Below are positions 8,270 through 17,559 of a DNA stretch of 64,000 nt, one piece after another. The stretch comes from Pseudomonas fluorescens (GTDB lineage Bacteria; Pseudomonadota; Gammaproteobacteria; Pseudomonadales; Pseudomonadaceae), in the NCBI RefSeq assembly GCF_002837185.1, contig NZ_KZ478002.1, positions 1 through 64,000 of the forward strand, read 5' to 3'. Position numbers and translations under genes: made by a program. Under the pieces are notes generated by a model. The model saw only the letters and a program-made list of their open reading frames with translations, was not told the origin of the DNA and searched no databases. The stretch's first letter is position 1. Each line of letters starts with the position of its first letter.

Positions 8270-9904
8270 CTAGATGCGGAACTGACGCAACAACCCGTCA
8301 AGCTGCTCGCTCAAACCCCGCAACTGCGCGCTGGCCACGCTCGACTGCTCAGCCGCCAGCGCGGTGCTGTGGGACAGCCCGGCCGCCTGAGTGACGTTCT
8401 GGTTGATGTCTTCCACCACATGGGCCTGTTGCAGGGTGGCACTGGCAATCGAGGCATTCAGGCCGTTGAGATTATGCAGTGCCTGGCCGATGGCATTGAG
8501 GCTCGCACCGGCCAGGCCGGCTTGCTCGATGGTCAATTGCGAGGCGCTGTGACTGTCGCTGATCACCTTGACCGCCGCTTCCGAATGCCCTTGCAGGCGC
8601 TCGATCATCGCCTGGATTTCAGCCGTGGATTTTTGCGTGCGCTGGGCCAGCAGGCGTACTTCATCGGCCACTACTGCAAACCCACGGCCCTGCTCGCCGG
8701 CGCGCGCGGCTTCGATAGCGGCGTTGAGGGCGAGCAGATTGGTCTGGTCGGCAATCGAGCGAATCACTTCGAGCACGCCGCCGATCTGGGTGCTTTCGCT
8801 GGACAGGGTGCGGATCACCTCCACGGCCTGGCTGATGGTGCCCGAGAGCTGGTCGATCTGCTGCAGGCTGCTGTCGATGTTGACCTGGCCTTGCTGCGCC
8901 TGGGCCTGGGCATCGCGCATTTCGCTGGCAGCGTGCTCGGCATTCTTGGCCACGTCCTGCACGCCGTAGGTGACTTCATTGATGGCGGTGGCCACCAGTT
9001 CCATCTGTTGCGACTGCTGCTGGCTGCGGTCATGGGCCTGGCTGGCGTTGTGGCCCAACTCGGTCGACGACTCGCCCAGGGCGTTGGCGCACACCTGCAA
9101 ATGGCCGACCACCTGGCGTAATTTGGCGGTGAAGGTATTGAAGTGCTCGGACAGTTGGGTGACCTCGTCGCGCCCATGAGTGTCGAGGCTGCGGGTCAGG
9201 TCGCTTTCGCCGCTGGCAATGTTGCCCATGGCATTTACCGCAGCCTGCAACGGCTGCACGATACTGCGCGCGATCAACAGCACCAGCAGGGTCATGACCA
9301 GCGCAATGGCCAGGCCGATAGCGGAGGCTTTCCACACCTGGCCGGTGAACTCGGCCTGCACGTCGTCCACATAGACGCCCGAGCCGATGATCCAGCCCCA
9401 GGGTTCGAACAGTTGGATGTAAGAGGTTTTCTGCACCGGCGCATCGGCCCCCGGCTTTGGCCAGCGATAATTGACGATGCCGGCGCCCTTGGCCTTGGCC
9501 AGGCTCACGAATTCATTGAACACGGCAAACCCGTCCGGATCGCGGATCGCCGAGAGGTTCTGGCCGTCCAGCTTGGGGTTGGCCGCATGCATGATCATCA
9601 CGGGGGTGAGGTCGTTGATCCAGAAGTAGTCGTCGTGGTCATACCGCAGGCCGCGCACCGCGCTCAGGGCTTGTTGCTGCGCCGCCTCACGGGTGAGCAC
9701 CCCGGTCTTTTCCAGGGTCTGGTAGTAGCCGAGTACGCCGCTGGCGGTTTGCACCACGTGCTGGGTCTGTTGGCGCTTGGCCTGGTAGAGGTCGTCATGG
9801 ATCTGTTTGAGCATCAAGGCGCCCAAGGTCAGCAGCATCAGCACGGCGACTATCAGGATCAGCCAGAGGCGCCGGCTGATCGACATATTGCGCAAACTGT
9901 TCAT
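8270..9904 (-). CDS. Methyl-accepting chemotaxis protein, single-Cache sensor
   Basis: A 544-residue chemoreceptor. First membrane helix at about 13-33 (LWLILIVAVLMLLTLGALML), periplasmic sCache-type domain at about 40-185 (YDHDDYFWINDLTPVMIMH is typical), second helix at about 190-212, HAMP domain, then the long coiled-coil signalling domain with the conserved hairpin ADQTNLLALNAAIEAARAGE near residue 395. It would signal to CheA through CheW. No C-terminal CheR-tethering pentapeptide is seen. The ligand cannot be told; sCache domains often bind organic acids. Monocistronic. Confidence 0.93.
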   Translation of the reverse strand: MNSLRNMSISRRLWLILIVAVLMLLTLGALMLKQIHDDLYQAKRQQTQHVVQTASGVLGYYQTLEKTGVLTREAAQQQALSAVRGLRYDHDDYFWINDLTPVMIMHAANPKLDGQNLSAIRDPDGFAVFNEFVSLAKAKGAGIVNYRWPKPGADAPVQKTSYIQLFEPWGWIIGSGVYVDDVQAEFTGQVWKASAIGLAIALVMTLLVLLIARSIVQPLQAAVNAMGNIASGESDLTRSLDTHGRDEVTQLSEHFNTFTAKLRQVVGHLQVCANALGESSTELGHNASQAHDRSQQQSQQMELVATAINEVTYGVQDVAKNAEHAASEMRDAQAQAQQGQVNIDSSLQQIDQLSGTISQAVEVIRTLSSESTQIGGVLEVIRSIADQTNLLALNAAIEAARAGEQGRGFAVVADEVRLLAQRTQKSTAEIQAMIERLQGHSEAAVKVISDSHSASQLTIEQAGLAGASLNAIGQALHNLNGLNASIASATLQQAHVVEDINQNVTQAAGLSHSTALAAEQSSVASAQLRGLSEQLDGLLRQFRI

Positions 9905-10132
9905 CGTCCTGTCACTCCGAGCCTTTTATAATTGTGGGTGTTGCATCGACTTTTGCGGCTTGTCTGATAGGCTTTCGGCCCGGAATCGAAAAACCTGAGT
10001 ACTGCCTGATTTTTCACGGAATTTTTGCAGTCCGGCATTGAGAATCAACGCCGGGCGCTGCAGTGTGCTCGTTGTCAGTGAACTTTAAAAAACACTAAGA
10101 GGCACGCCAGGCGCGTGACCTTTGGAGAAAGC

Positions 10133-10963
10133 ATGGATTTTTGGACCGCCATACAGGCACTGATTCTTGGCGTAGTCGAGGGGCTGACGGAGTTTCTGCC
10201 GATCTCCAGCACCGGCCACCAGATCATCGTCGCCGACCTGATCAACTTCGGCGGCGAGCGTTTCGAGGCATTCAATATCATTATCCAGTTGGGCGCGATC
10301 CTCGCCGTGGTCTGGGAATTCCGGCGCAAGATCCTCGACGTGGTCATCGGCTTGCCCACCCAGCGCAACGCCCAGCGCTTCACCGTGAACCTGATCATCG
10401 CGGTGTTGCCGGCGGTGGTGCTGGGGGTGATTTTCGCTGACCTGATCAAGCATTACCTGTTCAACCCGATCACCGTGGCCACGGCCCTGGTGGTGGGCGG
10501 TGTGGTCATGTTGTGGGCGGAACGTCGCCAACATGCGGTGCATGCGCAAACCGTCGACGAGATCACCTGGAAGGACGCGCTCAAGGTCGGCATGGCCCAG
10601 TGCCTGGCCATGATCCCGGGCACTTCACGCTCCGGCGCGACGATCATCGGCGGCCTGTTGTTCGGCTTGTCGCGCAAGACCGCCACCGAGTTTTCGTTCT
10701 TCCTGGCCATGCCGACCATGGTCGGTGCAGCGCTGTACTCGGGCTATAAATACCGCGACCTGTTTCAGCCGGCGGACCTGCCGGTGTTCGCCATTGGCTT
10801 TGTCACCTCGTTCATCTTCGCGATGATCGCGGTCAAGGGCCTGCTCAAATTCATCGCCAACCACAGCTACGCGGCCTTTGCCTGGTACCGCATTGCGTTC
10901 GGCCTGCTGATCCTGGCGACCTGGCAATTCGGCTGGATCGACTGGACCGCCGTCAAGCCATGA
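10133..10963 (+). CDS. uppP: Undecaprenyl-diphosphatase
   Basis: A 276-residue integral membrane enzyme that recycles undecaprenyl pyrophosphate to the lipid carrier of cell-wall synthesis; it can give bacitracin tolerance. The two family motifs are present: EGLTEFLPISSTGH near residues 16-29 and PGTSRSGAT in the middle. The ATG at 10133 is chosen over 10115 because GGAGA precedes it and the protein then begins MDFWTAIQALILG, as in homologues. Its stop overlaps the next start by four bases (ATGA). Confidence 0.95.
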   Translation: MDFWTAIQALILGVVEGLTEFLPISSTGHQIIVADLINFGGERFEAFNIIIQLGAILAVVWEFRRKILDVVIGLPTQRNAQRFTVNLIIAVLPAVVLGVIFADLIKHYLFNPITVATALVVGGVVMLWAERRQHAVHAQTVDEITWKDALKVGMAQCLAMIPGTSRSGATIIGGLLFGLSRKTATEFSFFLAMPTMVGAALYSGYKYRDLFQPADLPVFAIGFVTSFIFAMIAVKGLLKFIANHSYAAFAWYRIAFGLLILATWQFGWIDWTAVKP

Positions 10964-11343
10964 ACATTCAGCACCCACGCTTGAAGACGTTGCTCTTCGT
11001 GCTGCTGTGCGCGGCGCCGTTGCTGGGTTCGGCGCTGCTGTGGCATCGCGGCGAGACCGTGATCCCGCTGGCAGCCTACGGGGTGGTCAGCGTGGTGGCG
11101 TTCTTTCTGTACTGGAGCGACAAGCGCAAGGCGCAGACAGAGGGCCGGCGCATCCCGGAAAATATCCTGCACGCCGTCGAGCTGGCGGGCGGTTGGCCGG
11201 GGGCATTGATCGCGCAGCAAGTGTTCCGGCACAAGACGCGCAAGGTGTCCTACCAGGTGCTGTTCTGGGTGATTGTGCTGTTGCACCAGGTGTTCTGGCT
11301 GGACCAACTGTTTCTCGGCGGCACGCTACTGTCGATCCTCTAG
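10960..11343 (+). CDS. DUF1294 membrane protein
   Basis: A 127-residue protein with three to four membrane helices and the family core FLYWSDKRKAQTEGRRIPE followed by LAGGWPGALIAQQVFRHK. This is the DUF1294 signature, of unknown function, often found as the membrane half of a cold-shock-domain fusion. It is translationally coupled to uppP and may be cotranscribed. Its 3' end overlaps the convergent YjbR-type gene by 18 bases. Confidence 0.85.
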   Translation: MNIQHPRLKTLLFVLLCAAPLLGSALLWHRGETVIPLAAYGVVSVVAFFLYWSDKRKAQTEGRRIPENILHAVELAGGWPGALIAQQVFRHKTRKVSYQVLFWVIVLLHQVFWLDQLFLGGTLLSIL

Positions 11344-11688
11344 CCACAACCCGACCTGTGTGCGCTTGGGCAGTTTGCCCACCACCAACTGGTGCGAGCG
11401 CTGCAACAAGCCACGCAGTTCGTCGGACCCAAGCGGGTAGGGCGTGTTCATGATGATCCACTGCGCACGTGCCAGGTACGGCGCCGGGTGGATGCCCGGC
11501 CGGTCGACGTGGCCGAGGAACAGTGCCTTGTCGACCTTGAACGCCAGCGACTCACCGCGCAAGTTCTGCAGGGCGAACATCTTGTTGCCGGCAATCGAGA
11601 ACACGCGTACACCGCCCCATTTGTAGTCCTCGCGCGCTCCTGGCAGGCCCAGGCAGAATGCCGCGACTTGTGCTTCGCTCATGCTCAT
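11326..11688 (-). CDS. MmcQ/YjbR family protein
   Basis: A 120-residue cytoplasmic protein. EDYKWGGVRVFSIAGNKMFAL and PYLARAQWIIMNTPYPLGSDEL fit the MmcQ/YjbR family (CyaY-like fold, possibly DNA-binding, function unsettled). The ATG at 11688 overlaps the stop of the LysR-type gene (ATGA), so both belong to one leftward operon. Upstream in-frame extension would run far into the LysR gene and is rejected. Confidence 0.85.
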   Translation of the reverse strand: MSMSEAQVAAFCLGLPGAREDYKWGGVRVFSIAGNKMFALQNLRGESLAFKVDKALFLGHVDRPGIHPAPYLARAQWIIMNTPYPLGSDELRGLLQRSHQLVVGKLPKRTQVGLWLEDRQ

Positions 11689-12593
11689 AACGTACGGTCT
11701 CCACAGCCTTTGAAGCCTTCTTCCAGGTAGTCGATCCAGGCCCGGATGGCCGGCAGCACGCCGCGCCGGTGCGGGTACACGGCCTGCAGCCAGCCGCCGG
11801 GTAGCGACCATTGCGGCAACAGTTGCACCAGCCGGCCGCTGGCCAGTTCCTCTTCGCAATACATCATCGGCAGCACCGTGAAGCCCACGCCCATGAGGGC
11901 GCTGGTCTTGCGTACGATAAAGTCCTCGATGCCCAGGCGGGCCTCCATGACCAGCTCATGGGCGTTGCCCTGGGGGTCGATGATGCGCTGGTGCACCATG
12001 CGGTCCGCCTCGAGTGCGCCCATGATCGGCAATTGCCTGAGGTCTTCCAGGGTCTCTACCCGACGGTCACGCAGGAGTGCCGGGCTGGCCACCAGCACGG
12101 TCTGGGCCTGGCGCAAGCGTTTGGTGACCAGCAACGGGTCTTCGTCGCCCAGTTCGCGTACGCGCAACGCCACGTCGATGCCTTCGGCCACCAGGTCGAC
12201 GCGACGGTTGACCAGGGTCATGTCCAGTTGCACCAGCGGGTGCGCGGCGAGAAACCCGGCCACCAGTTCCGGCAGGATCTGCTGGGCCAGCCCGACCGGG
12301 CACGTGACGCGCAGGCGCCCTCGGGGCTCGGTGGACATGCTGGCCACGGCCTCGTCGGCCATCTCGGCCTCCAACAGCATGGCCTGACAGTGGCGTAAGT
12401 AACGCTCGCCGACGGCGGTCAGGGTCAGTTGCCGCGTGGTGCGTTGCAACAGGCGCGCGCCCAGGCGCTCCTCCAGCTCGGCAATGCGCCGCGACAGCCG
12501 CGACTTGGGAATCCCCAATAGACGCCCGGCGGCGGCGAAACCGCCGGCTTCGACGACTTTGGCAAAGTAATAGAGGTCATTGAGGTCTTGCAT
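11685..12593 (-). CDS. LysR-type transcriptional regulator
   Basis: A 302-residue LysR regulator: winged helix-turn-helix at residues 1-60 (VVEAGGFAAAGRLLGIPKSRLSRRIAELE) and a two-lobed effector domain from about 90. It is divergent from azoR with about 125 bases between, the classic arrangement of a LysR regulator and its target. It therefore probably controls the azoreductase and itself, with a quinone or electrophile as a likely inducer. That role is inference from position. Confidence 0.92.
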   Translation of the reverse strand: MQDLNDLYYFAKVVEAGGFAAAGRLLGIPKSRLSRRIAELEERLGARLLQRTTRQLTLTAVGERYLRHCQAMLLEAEMADEAVASMSTEPRGRLRVTCPVGLAQQILPELVAGFLAAHPLVQLDMTLVNRRVDLVAEGIDVALRVRELGDEDPLLVTKRLRQAQTVLVASPALLRDRRVETLEDLRQLPIMGALEADRMVHQRIIDPQGNAHELVMEARLGIEDFIVRKTSALMGVGFTVLPMMYCEEELASGRLVQLLPQWSLPGGWLQAVYPHRRGVLPAIRAWIDYLEEGFKGCGDRTL

Positions 12594-12718
12594 GCTCGGC
12601 CTATTGTCCTGTCAGTGGGACAAACTATCGCATTTAAGCTGGCTTATCGACTATTGGTTTCATGCGTAGCATCACCACCATCTGATCGCCCCTGTCGATC
12701 CCACCTCGGAGATCCACC

Positions 12719-13330
12719 ATGAAACTACTGCATATCGATTCCAGCATCCTCGGCGACAACTCGGCGTCCCGTCAGCTCAGCGCTGGCGTGGTCAAGGCAT
12801 GGCAAGCCGCCGAGCCGGGTGTGGAAGTGACGTACCGTGACCTGGCCAGCGAAGGGATCAACCACTTCTCCGGCGCGACCCTGGGCGCGTTGGGCACCGC
12901 CGCCGAACTGCGCGACGCGGCGCAAAAGCATGAAGCCGAATTGAGTGCATCGTCGCTGGCCGAATTCCTCGCCGCCGATGCCGTGGTGGTGGGCGCGCCG
13001 ATGTACAACTTCACCATCCCGACCCAGCTCAAAGCCTGGATCGACCGCATCGCCGTCGCCGGCCAGACCTTCCGCTACACCGAAGCCGGTCCTGAAGGCC
13101 TGTGCGGCAACAAGAAATTCATCATCGTCTCCACCGCTGGCGGCCTGCATGCCGGCCAGGCATCCGGTGCGGCCCATGAAGGCTACTTGAAGCTGCTGTT
13201 TGGCTTCCTCGGCATCACCGATATCGAAATCGTACGCGCCGAAGGCCTGGCCTATGGCGACGAAGTGCGCAGCAAAGCGTTGAGCGACGCCAATGTGCTG
13301 ATCAGCGAGCAATTGTTCGCTGCCGCGTAA
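12719..13330 (+). CDS. azoR: FMN-dependent NADH-azoreductase
   Basis: A 203-residue flavodoxin-fold reductase. MKLLHIDSSILGDNSASRQLS contains the FMN phosphate-binding loop, and GAPMYNFTIPTQLKAWID and STAGG are conserved AzoR segments around the flavin. The enzymes are homodimers that reduce azo compounds and, more relevantly, quinones by two electrons. Good Shine-Dalgarno (GGAGATCC) before the ATG. The divergent LysR gene is the probable regulator. Confidence 0.93.
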   Translation: MKLLHIDSSILGDNSASRQLSAGVVKAWQAAEPGVEVTYRDLASEGINHFSGATLGALGTAAELRDAAQKHEAELSASSLAEFLAADAVVVGAPMYNFTIPTQLKAWIDRIAVAGQTFRYTEAGPEGLCGNKKFIIVSTAGGLHAGQASGAAHEGYLKLLFGFLGITDIEIVRAEGLAYGDEVRSKALSDANVLISEQLFAAA

Positions 13331-13520
13331 GGCTTGTGTAAATGTTCGCTTTGCCCGGTTTCAATCTGAAGCCGTGCGCCTAAACTCTGTATTCTGATCG
13401 CCTGAGCGCGTGCGGAGTACGGAGTTTTCCCGTTATGGCCCAGGTTATGCAGACGTGGGTTCAATACCCGGGAATTTTTAGACGGCCTGCCGGTTCTCAT
13501 GCAGCAAAGGTGGACATCCC

Positions 13521-14561
13521 ATGATGCGTCTCTGTGCTGTTTTGGTTCTTTCCCTGTGCAGCGGCCTGCTTTCAGTGCACGCCGCGCCTGCGCCGCACCC
13601 GCATTGGAGTGTGGGCTTTCATCGCATGAGCATTCTCGACCCGCTGGATTCTCAGCCGATGAAGGCCATTGCGTTTTACCCGTCCACCGACGCCGAGCAC
13701 ACCACCACATTGGGCGGCGCCTACCATGTGGCTGCGGGCGAAGACGCCAAGGTTGCCATCGGCCGTTTCCCGATGCTGATGTTGTCTCACGGCAACACCG
13801 GCACGCCGCTGGCCCTGCATGACCTGGCCACCTCGCTGGCGCGCAAGGGCTTTGTGGTGGTGGCGGTGCTGCACCCCGGTGACAACTACAAGGACCACAG
13901 CCGCCTGGGCACCGTGAGCAATTTGTATGGTCGGCCGATCCAGATTTCCCAGGCGATCACAGCGGCGTTGAACGACCCGATGCTGTCGCCCTTCGTTGAT
14001 ATCGACCAGGTGGGCGTGATCGGCTATTCGGCCGGCGGCGAAACCGCGTTGATCCTGGCAGGTGCCAAACCGGATTTCGAGCGCTTGCGCCGCTATTGCC
14101 AGCAGCGCCCGGAGGACCGTGACGCCTGCACCACCAAAGGCGAGTTGGTGGTCGACCGCGACGACTTGCAGCCCCAGGCCGATCCGCGCATCCATGCGCT
14201 GATGCTGATGGCGCCGCTGAGCCTGATGTTCGGTCGTCATACCCTGGCCGACGTGCACGTGCCGGTGCTGCTCTACAGCGGCGATGGTGACCAATTGGTG
14301 GCCGTGGACAAGAACGCCGCCGCCCTGGCGCGTAAACTGCCGGAGCCGCCGGACTTCAAACTGCTGGCCGGGGCAGGGCACTTCGTGTTCATGGCGCCGT
14401 GTGACAGCGATCAATTGGCGACGATGCCGGCCATCTGTACCGATGCCGATGGCGTCGACCGTGAGGGCATCCACCGCGACCTGGTCTCCGAAGCCGGGCG
14501 CTTTTTCAGTCACACACTCGGCGAGGCGACGCGCGCCGGGCTACAGACCGCTGATCAGTAA
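13521..14561 (+). CDS. Exported alpha/beta hydrolase, dienelactone hydrolase-like
   Basis: A 346-residue predicted periplasmic hydrolase. Signal peptide at about 1-22 (LCAVLVLSLCSGLLSVHAA). Nucleophile elbow GYSAGG, acid in SGDGDQLV and catalytic histidine in GAGHFVF give a complete Ser-Asp-His triad. The N-terminal HWSVGFHRMSILDPLD and oxyanion-like SHGNTGTP resemble the PAF-acetylhydrolase/dienelactone hydrolase-like family of exported lipases. Substrate unknown. Its 3' end overlaps the convergent MFS gene by seven bases. Confidence 0.82.
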   Translation: MMRLCAVLVLSLCSGLLSVHAAPAPHPHWSVGFHRMSILDPLDSQPMKAIAFYPSTDAEHTTTLGGAYHVAAGEDAKVAIGRFPMLMLSHGNTGTPLALHDLATSLARKGFVVVAVLHPGDNYKDHSRLGTVSNLYGRPIQISQAITAALNDPMLSPFVDIDQVGVIGYSAGGETALILAGAKPDFERLRRYCQQRPEDRDACTTKGELVVDRDDLQPQADPRIHALMLMAPLSLMFGRHTLADVHVPVLLYSGDGDQLVAVDKNAAALARKLPEPPDFKLLAGAGHFVFMAPCDSDQLATMPAICTDADGVDREGIHRDLVSEAGRFFSHTLGEATRAGLQTADQ

Positions 14562-15727
14562 GCGCGACGCTTGAGCTGCACGGTCAGTGCCAGCGCGGTC
14601 ACTGACAGCAGCGCCGCGCAGAAGAAGATCCAGCCGTAGCCGAGGTTCAGTGCCACGGCGCCCATCAACGGCCCGGCAATCGCCAGGGCCAGGTCGAAAA
14701 ACACCGCATACGCACTGAGCCCCGCGCCCCGGCTGCTGTCCGGCACACGCTTGATGGCTTCCACGCCAAGCGCCGGGTAGACCAGTGACAGACCGACGCC
14801 GGTCAACCCCGCGCCAATCAACGCCACGCCGGTCGACGGCGCCAACCACAGCAGCGTGAGGCCCAGGGTTTCGATGAGCATGCAGGCGATGGCGGCGGTA
14901 AAACCACCCACGCGGGTGATGGCGGAAATAAACACCAGGCGCGACAGAATGAAACATGCGCCGAACACCGTCAGGCAGTACGCCGCGCCGGTCCAGCCGC
15001 GATTCAGGTAATACAGGGTGATAAAGGTGGTCAGCGTGCCATAGCCAATCGAGGCCAGGCACAGGCTGGCGCCAAACGGTGCGATACGGCCGAACACCGC
15101 CCAGAACGGCAGGCGCTCGCCGCGCACCACCGGTACCGAAGGCTTATTGCGGATCAGCACCAGGCCCAACGCGGCCAATCCTGCCAGTGCCAGGCCCAGG
15201 CTGGCGAAGCCGTAATCAGCCACCATCACCACCCCCAGCGGCGCGCCAATGGCGATAGCGCCGTAGGAGGCGATGCCGTTCCAGGAGATCGAGCGGGCCG
15301 TATGCTCGGTGCCGACCGCGCCCATGCACCAGCTGATGGTGCCTACGCCAATCAGGCCCTGGGCCACGCCCAGCAACAGCCGACCGACGATCAGGATAGC
15401 CAGGCTCAGCGCCGGCACGTGCTCAAGCAGTACGGCGATAAACGTCAGTACCCCACTGATCAGAATACCGGCCAGGCCCAGCACAATCGCACGCTTGGTG
15501 CCGACGTTGTCCGACATGCGCCCGGCCATTGGCCGACTGAGCAAGGTGGCCAGGTACTGCGAACCGATGGTGACGCCGGCAACGACCGCACTGTAGCCCA
15601 GATGCTCGTGCACATAGCCTGGAATCACCGCAATCGGCAGGCCGATGCAGATAAACGCGATAAAGGTGTAGAAGACGATGGAGACGATCTGCAGCGTGAT
15701 CGACAGGGAGGAGGGGGCGGCAGGCAT
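14555..15727 (-). CDS. MFS transporter, YfcJ/YhhS-type
   Basis: A 390-residue major facilitator with about 12 membrane helices. The loop 2-3 signature is seen in SRPMAGRMSDNVGTKRAIVLG near residues 64-84, and the second half repeats the pattern less exactly. This length and N-terminal region match the YfcJ/YhhS group of putative efflux permeases for sugars or small drugs. No neighbouring gene hints at a substrate. A degenerate REP doublet lies just upstream. Confidence 0.85.
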   Translation of the reverse strand: MPAAPSSLSITLQIVSIVFYTFIAFICIGLPIAVIPGYVHEHLGYSAVVAGVTIGSQYLATLLSRPMAGRMSDNVGTKRAIVLGLAGILISGVLTFIAVLLEHVPALSLAILIVGRLLLGVAQGLIGVGTISWCMGAVGTEHTARSISWNGIASYGAIAIGAPLGVVMVADYGFASLGLALAGLAALGLVLIRNKPSVPVVRGERLPFWAVFGRIAPFGASLCLASIGYGTLTTFITLYYLNRGWTGAAYCLTVFGACFILSRLVFISAITRVGGFTAAIACMLIETLGLTLLWLAPSTGVALIGAGLTGVGLSLVYPALGVEAIKRVPDSSRGAGLSAYAVFFDLALAIAGPLMGAVALNLGYGWIFFCAALLSVTALALTVQLKRRAY

Positions 15728-15780
15728 GAATAGTCAATCGCTGGCGGGCGGTAGAAGCATCATGGCATATCCCGCATGAC

Positions 15781-15868
15781 TGTAGGAGCGAGCTTGCTCG
15801 CGAAGAACGTCAACGATAACGCGGGTTGCCCGATTCTGCGCGGTGCTCTGAGGTTTTTCGCGAGCAGT
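15781..15868. repeat. Degenerate REP doublet
   Basis: TGTAGGAGCGAGCTTGCTCGCGAA starts at 15781, and an inverted, truncated arm (TTTTTCGCGAGCAG) lies near 15855-15868. The spacer holds CGTCAACGATAACGCG, the complement of the spacer sequence CGCGTTATCGTTGACG in the doublet at 8106-8256, so both elements come from one REPIN type. Here the right arm has lost its outer half. Confidence 0.8.
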
Positions 15869-15879
15869 AGTGTGCATGC

Positions 15880-15911
15880 AAAAAAGCCCTGTCACAGGGA
15901 CAGGGCTTTTT
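15880..15911. terminator. Bidirectional Rho-independent terminator after ybiT
   Basis: GCCCTGTC (15886-15893) pairs with GACAGGGC (15899-15906), with runs of A on the left and T on the right. It can stop transcription in both directions and lies about 45 bases past the ybiT stop codon. Confidence 0.88.
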
Positions 15912-15939
15912 CTTGCAGCTTGCAGCTTGCAGCTTGCAG
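15912..15939. repeat. Four tandem copies of CTTGCAG
   Basis: Four perfect 7-base units in a row between the terminator and the 3' end of ybiT, with a partial fifth. The number of units could vary between strains by slipped pairing. No function seen. Confidence 0.8.
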
Positions 15940-15952
15940 CTGAGTGCTGCTC

Positions 15953-17539
15953 TTAGAACACCACACCCTGGCTGCGCAGGTAGTCGTCATAGGTGCCGCT
16001 GAAGTCGATCACGCCGCTGGCGCTCAGCTCGATGATGCGGGTGGCCAGGGACGATACGAACTCACGGTCGTGGCTGACGAAGATCAGCGTGCCCGGGTAG
16101 TTCTCCAGCGCCAGGTTCAGCGCTTCGATGGATTCCATGTCCAAGTGGTTGGTCGGTTCGTCCATGATCAGCACGTTCGGCTTTTGCAGGATCAGCTTGC
16201 CAAACAGCATGCGGCCTTGTTCACCACCGGAGATGACTTTTACCGACTTCTGGATTTCGTCGTTGGAGAACAGCATGCGGCCCAATGTGCCACGAATCAT
16301 CTGCTCGCCCTGGGTCCACTGGCCCATCCAGTCGAACAGGGTGACGTCGTCTTCGAAGTCATGGGCATGGTCCTGGGCGTAGTAACCCAGTTCCGCAGCG
16401 TCGGTCCACTTGATGCTGCCGGCGTCCGGGGTCAGTTCGTTGACCAGGGTGCGCAGCAGGGTGGTCTTGCCGATACCGTTCGGGCCGATGATCGCCACGC
16501 GCTCGCCGGCTTCAACCTGGAAGCTGAAGTCTTTGAACAACGGCTTGCCGTCAAAACCTTTGGCCATCTTCTCGACCATGACCGCCTGACGGTGCAGCTT
16601 TTTGTTCTGTTCGAAACGGATGAACGGGCTCACGCGGCTCGACGGCTTGACCTCGGCCAGTTGAATCTTGTCGATCGCCTTGGCACGGGAAGTGGCCTGC
16701 TTGGCTTTCGAGGCGTTGGCCGAAAAGCGGCTGACGAAGGATTGCAGCTCGGAGATCTGCGCCTTTTTCTTGGCGTTGTCCGACAGCAGTTGCTCGCGGG
16801 ACTGGGTCGCCACGGTCATGTACTCGTCGTAGTTGCCCGGGAACAGGCGCAGCTCGCCGTAGTCCAGGTCAGCCATGTGGGTGCACACGCTGTTCAGGAA
16901 GTGACGGTCGTGAGAGATGATGATCATCAGGCTGGAGCGCTGGGTGAGGATGTTTTCCAGCCAGCGAATGGTGTTGATGTCCAGGTGGTTGGTCGGTTCG
17001 TCGAGCAACAGCACTTCCGGATCGGAGAACAGCGCCTGGGCCAGCAATACGCGCAGCTTCCAGCCGGGTGACACTTCGCTCATCGGGCCGAAATGCTGTT
17101 CCAGCGGAATACCCAGGCCCAGCAGCAGCTCACCGGCGCGGGATTCGGCGGTGTAACCGTCCATCTCGGCGAACTCGGTTTCCAGCTCGGCCACGGCCAT
17201 GCCGTCTTCTTCACTCATTTCCGGCAGCGAGTAGATGCGGTCACGCTCGGCCTTGACCCTCCACAGCTCCTCGTGGCCCATGATCACGGTGTCGAGCACG
17301 GTGAATTGTTCGTAGGCGAACTGGTCCTGGCGCAGCTTGCCCAGGCGCACGTTCGGCTCCAGCATGACCTGGCCGCCGGACGGCTCGAGGTCGCCGCCGA
17401 GGATTTTCATGAAGGTCGACTTGCCGCAACCGTTGGCACCGATCAAACCATAGCGGTTGCCGGCGCCGAACTTGACCGAGACGTTCTCGAAGAGCGGCTT
17501 GGCGCCGAACTGCATAGTGATGTTAGCTGTGGAGATCAA
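15953..17539 (-). CDS. ybiT: ABC-F ATPase YbiT
   Basis: A 528-residue soluble ABC-F protein with two ATP-binding cassettes: Walker A GANGCGKS and GPNGIGKT, Walker B LLLDEPTNHLD and IMDEPTNHLD, joined by the charged linker (LQSFVSRFSANASKAKQATSR) that reaches into the ribosome. Close similarity along its length to E. coli YbiT, a translation factor acting at the E site. The only start is TTG at 17539 with AGGTAAAG upstream. The integrase gene of the prophage ends 20 bases before it, so the original promoter region of ybiT is probably now far away or replaced by phage DNA. Confidence 0.93.
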   Translation of the reverse strand: MISTANITMQFGAKPLFENVSVKFGAGNRYGLIGANGCGKSTFMKILGGDLEPSGGQVMLEPNVRLGKLRQDQFAYEQFTVLDTVIMGHEELWRVKAERDRIYSLPEMSEEDGMAVAELETEFAEMDGYTAESRAGELLLGLGIPLEQHFGPMSEVSPGWKLRVLLAQALFSDPEVLLLDEPTNHLDINTIRWLENILTQRSSLMIIISHDRHFLNSVCTHMADLDYGELRLFPGNYDEYMTVATQSREQLLSDNAKKKAQISELQSFVSRFSANASKAKQATSRAKAIDKIQLAEVKPSSRVSPFIRFEQNKKLHRQAVMVEKMAKGFDGKPLFKDFSFQVEAGERVAIIGPNGIGKTTLLRTLVNELTPDAGSIKWTDAAELGYYAQDHAHDFEDDVTLFDWMGQWTQGEQMIRGTLGRMLFSNDEIQKSVKVISGGEQGRMLFGKLILQKPNVLIMDEPTNHLDMESIEALNLALENYPGTLIFVSHDREFVSSLATRIIELSASGVIDFSGTYDDYLRSQGVVF

Positions 17540-17559
17540 TTACTTTACCTATCAATAGC
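17540..17559. other. Probable left prophage junction (attL region)
   Basis: Chromosomal ybiT ends its coding region at 17539 and the phage integrase stop codon is at 17560. The attachment core must therefore lie in or next to this 20-base gap, possibly reaching into the first ybiT codons or the end of int. The matching attR is outside the window, so the core cannot be defined by a repeat. There is no tRNA gene here. Confidence 0.55.

Noticed and set aside
13430..13500. GGGTTCAATACCC resembling a tRNA T-arm
   Set aside because: No matching acceptor stem, anticodon arm or CCA-like end around it.
15912..15939. Tandem 7-base repeats as a CRISPR
   Set aside because: Units are contiguous and only seven bases; no spacers. 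No CRISPR array seen anywhere in the window.
15944..17071. 375-codon rightward frame over ybiT
   Set aside because: Antisense shadow of a highly conserved ABC-F gene.
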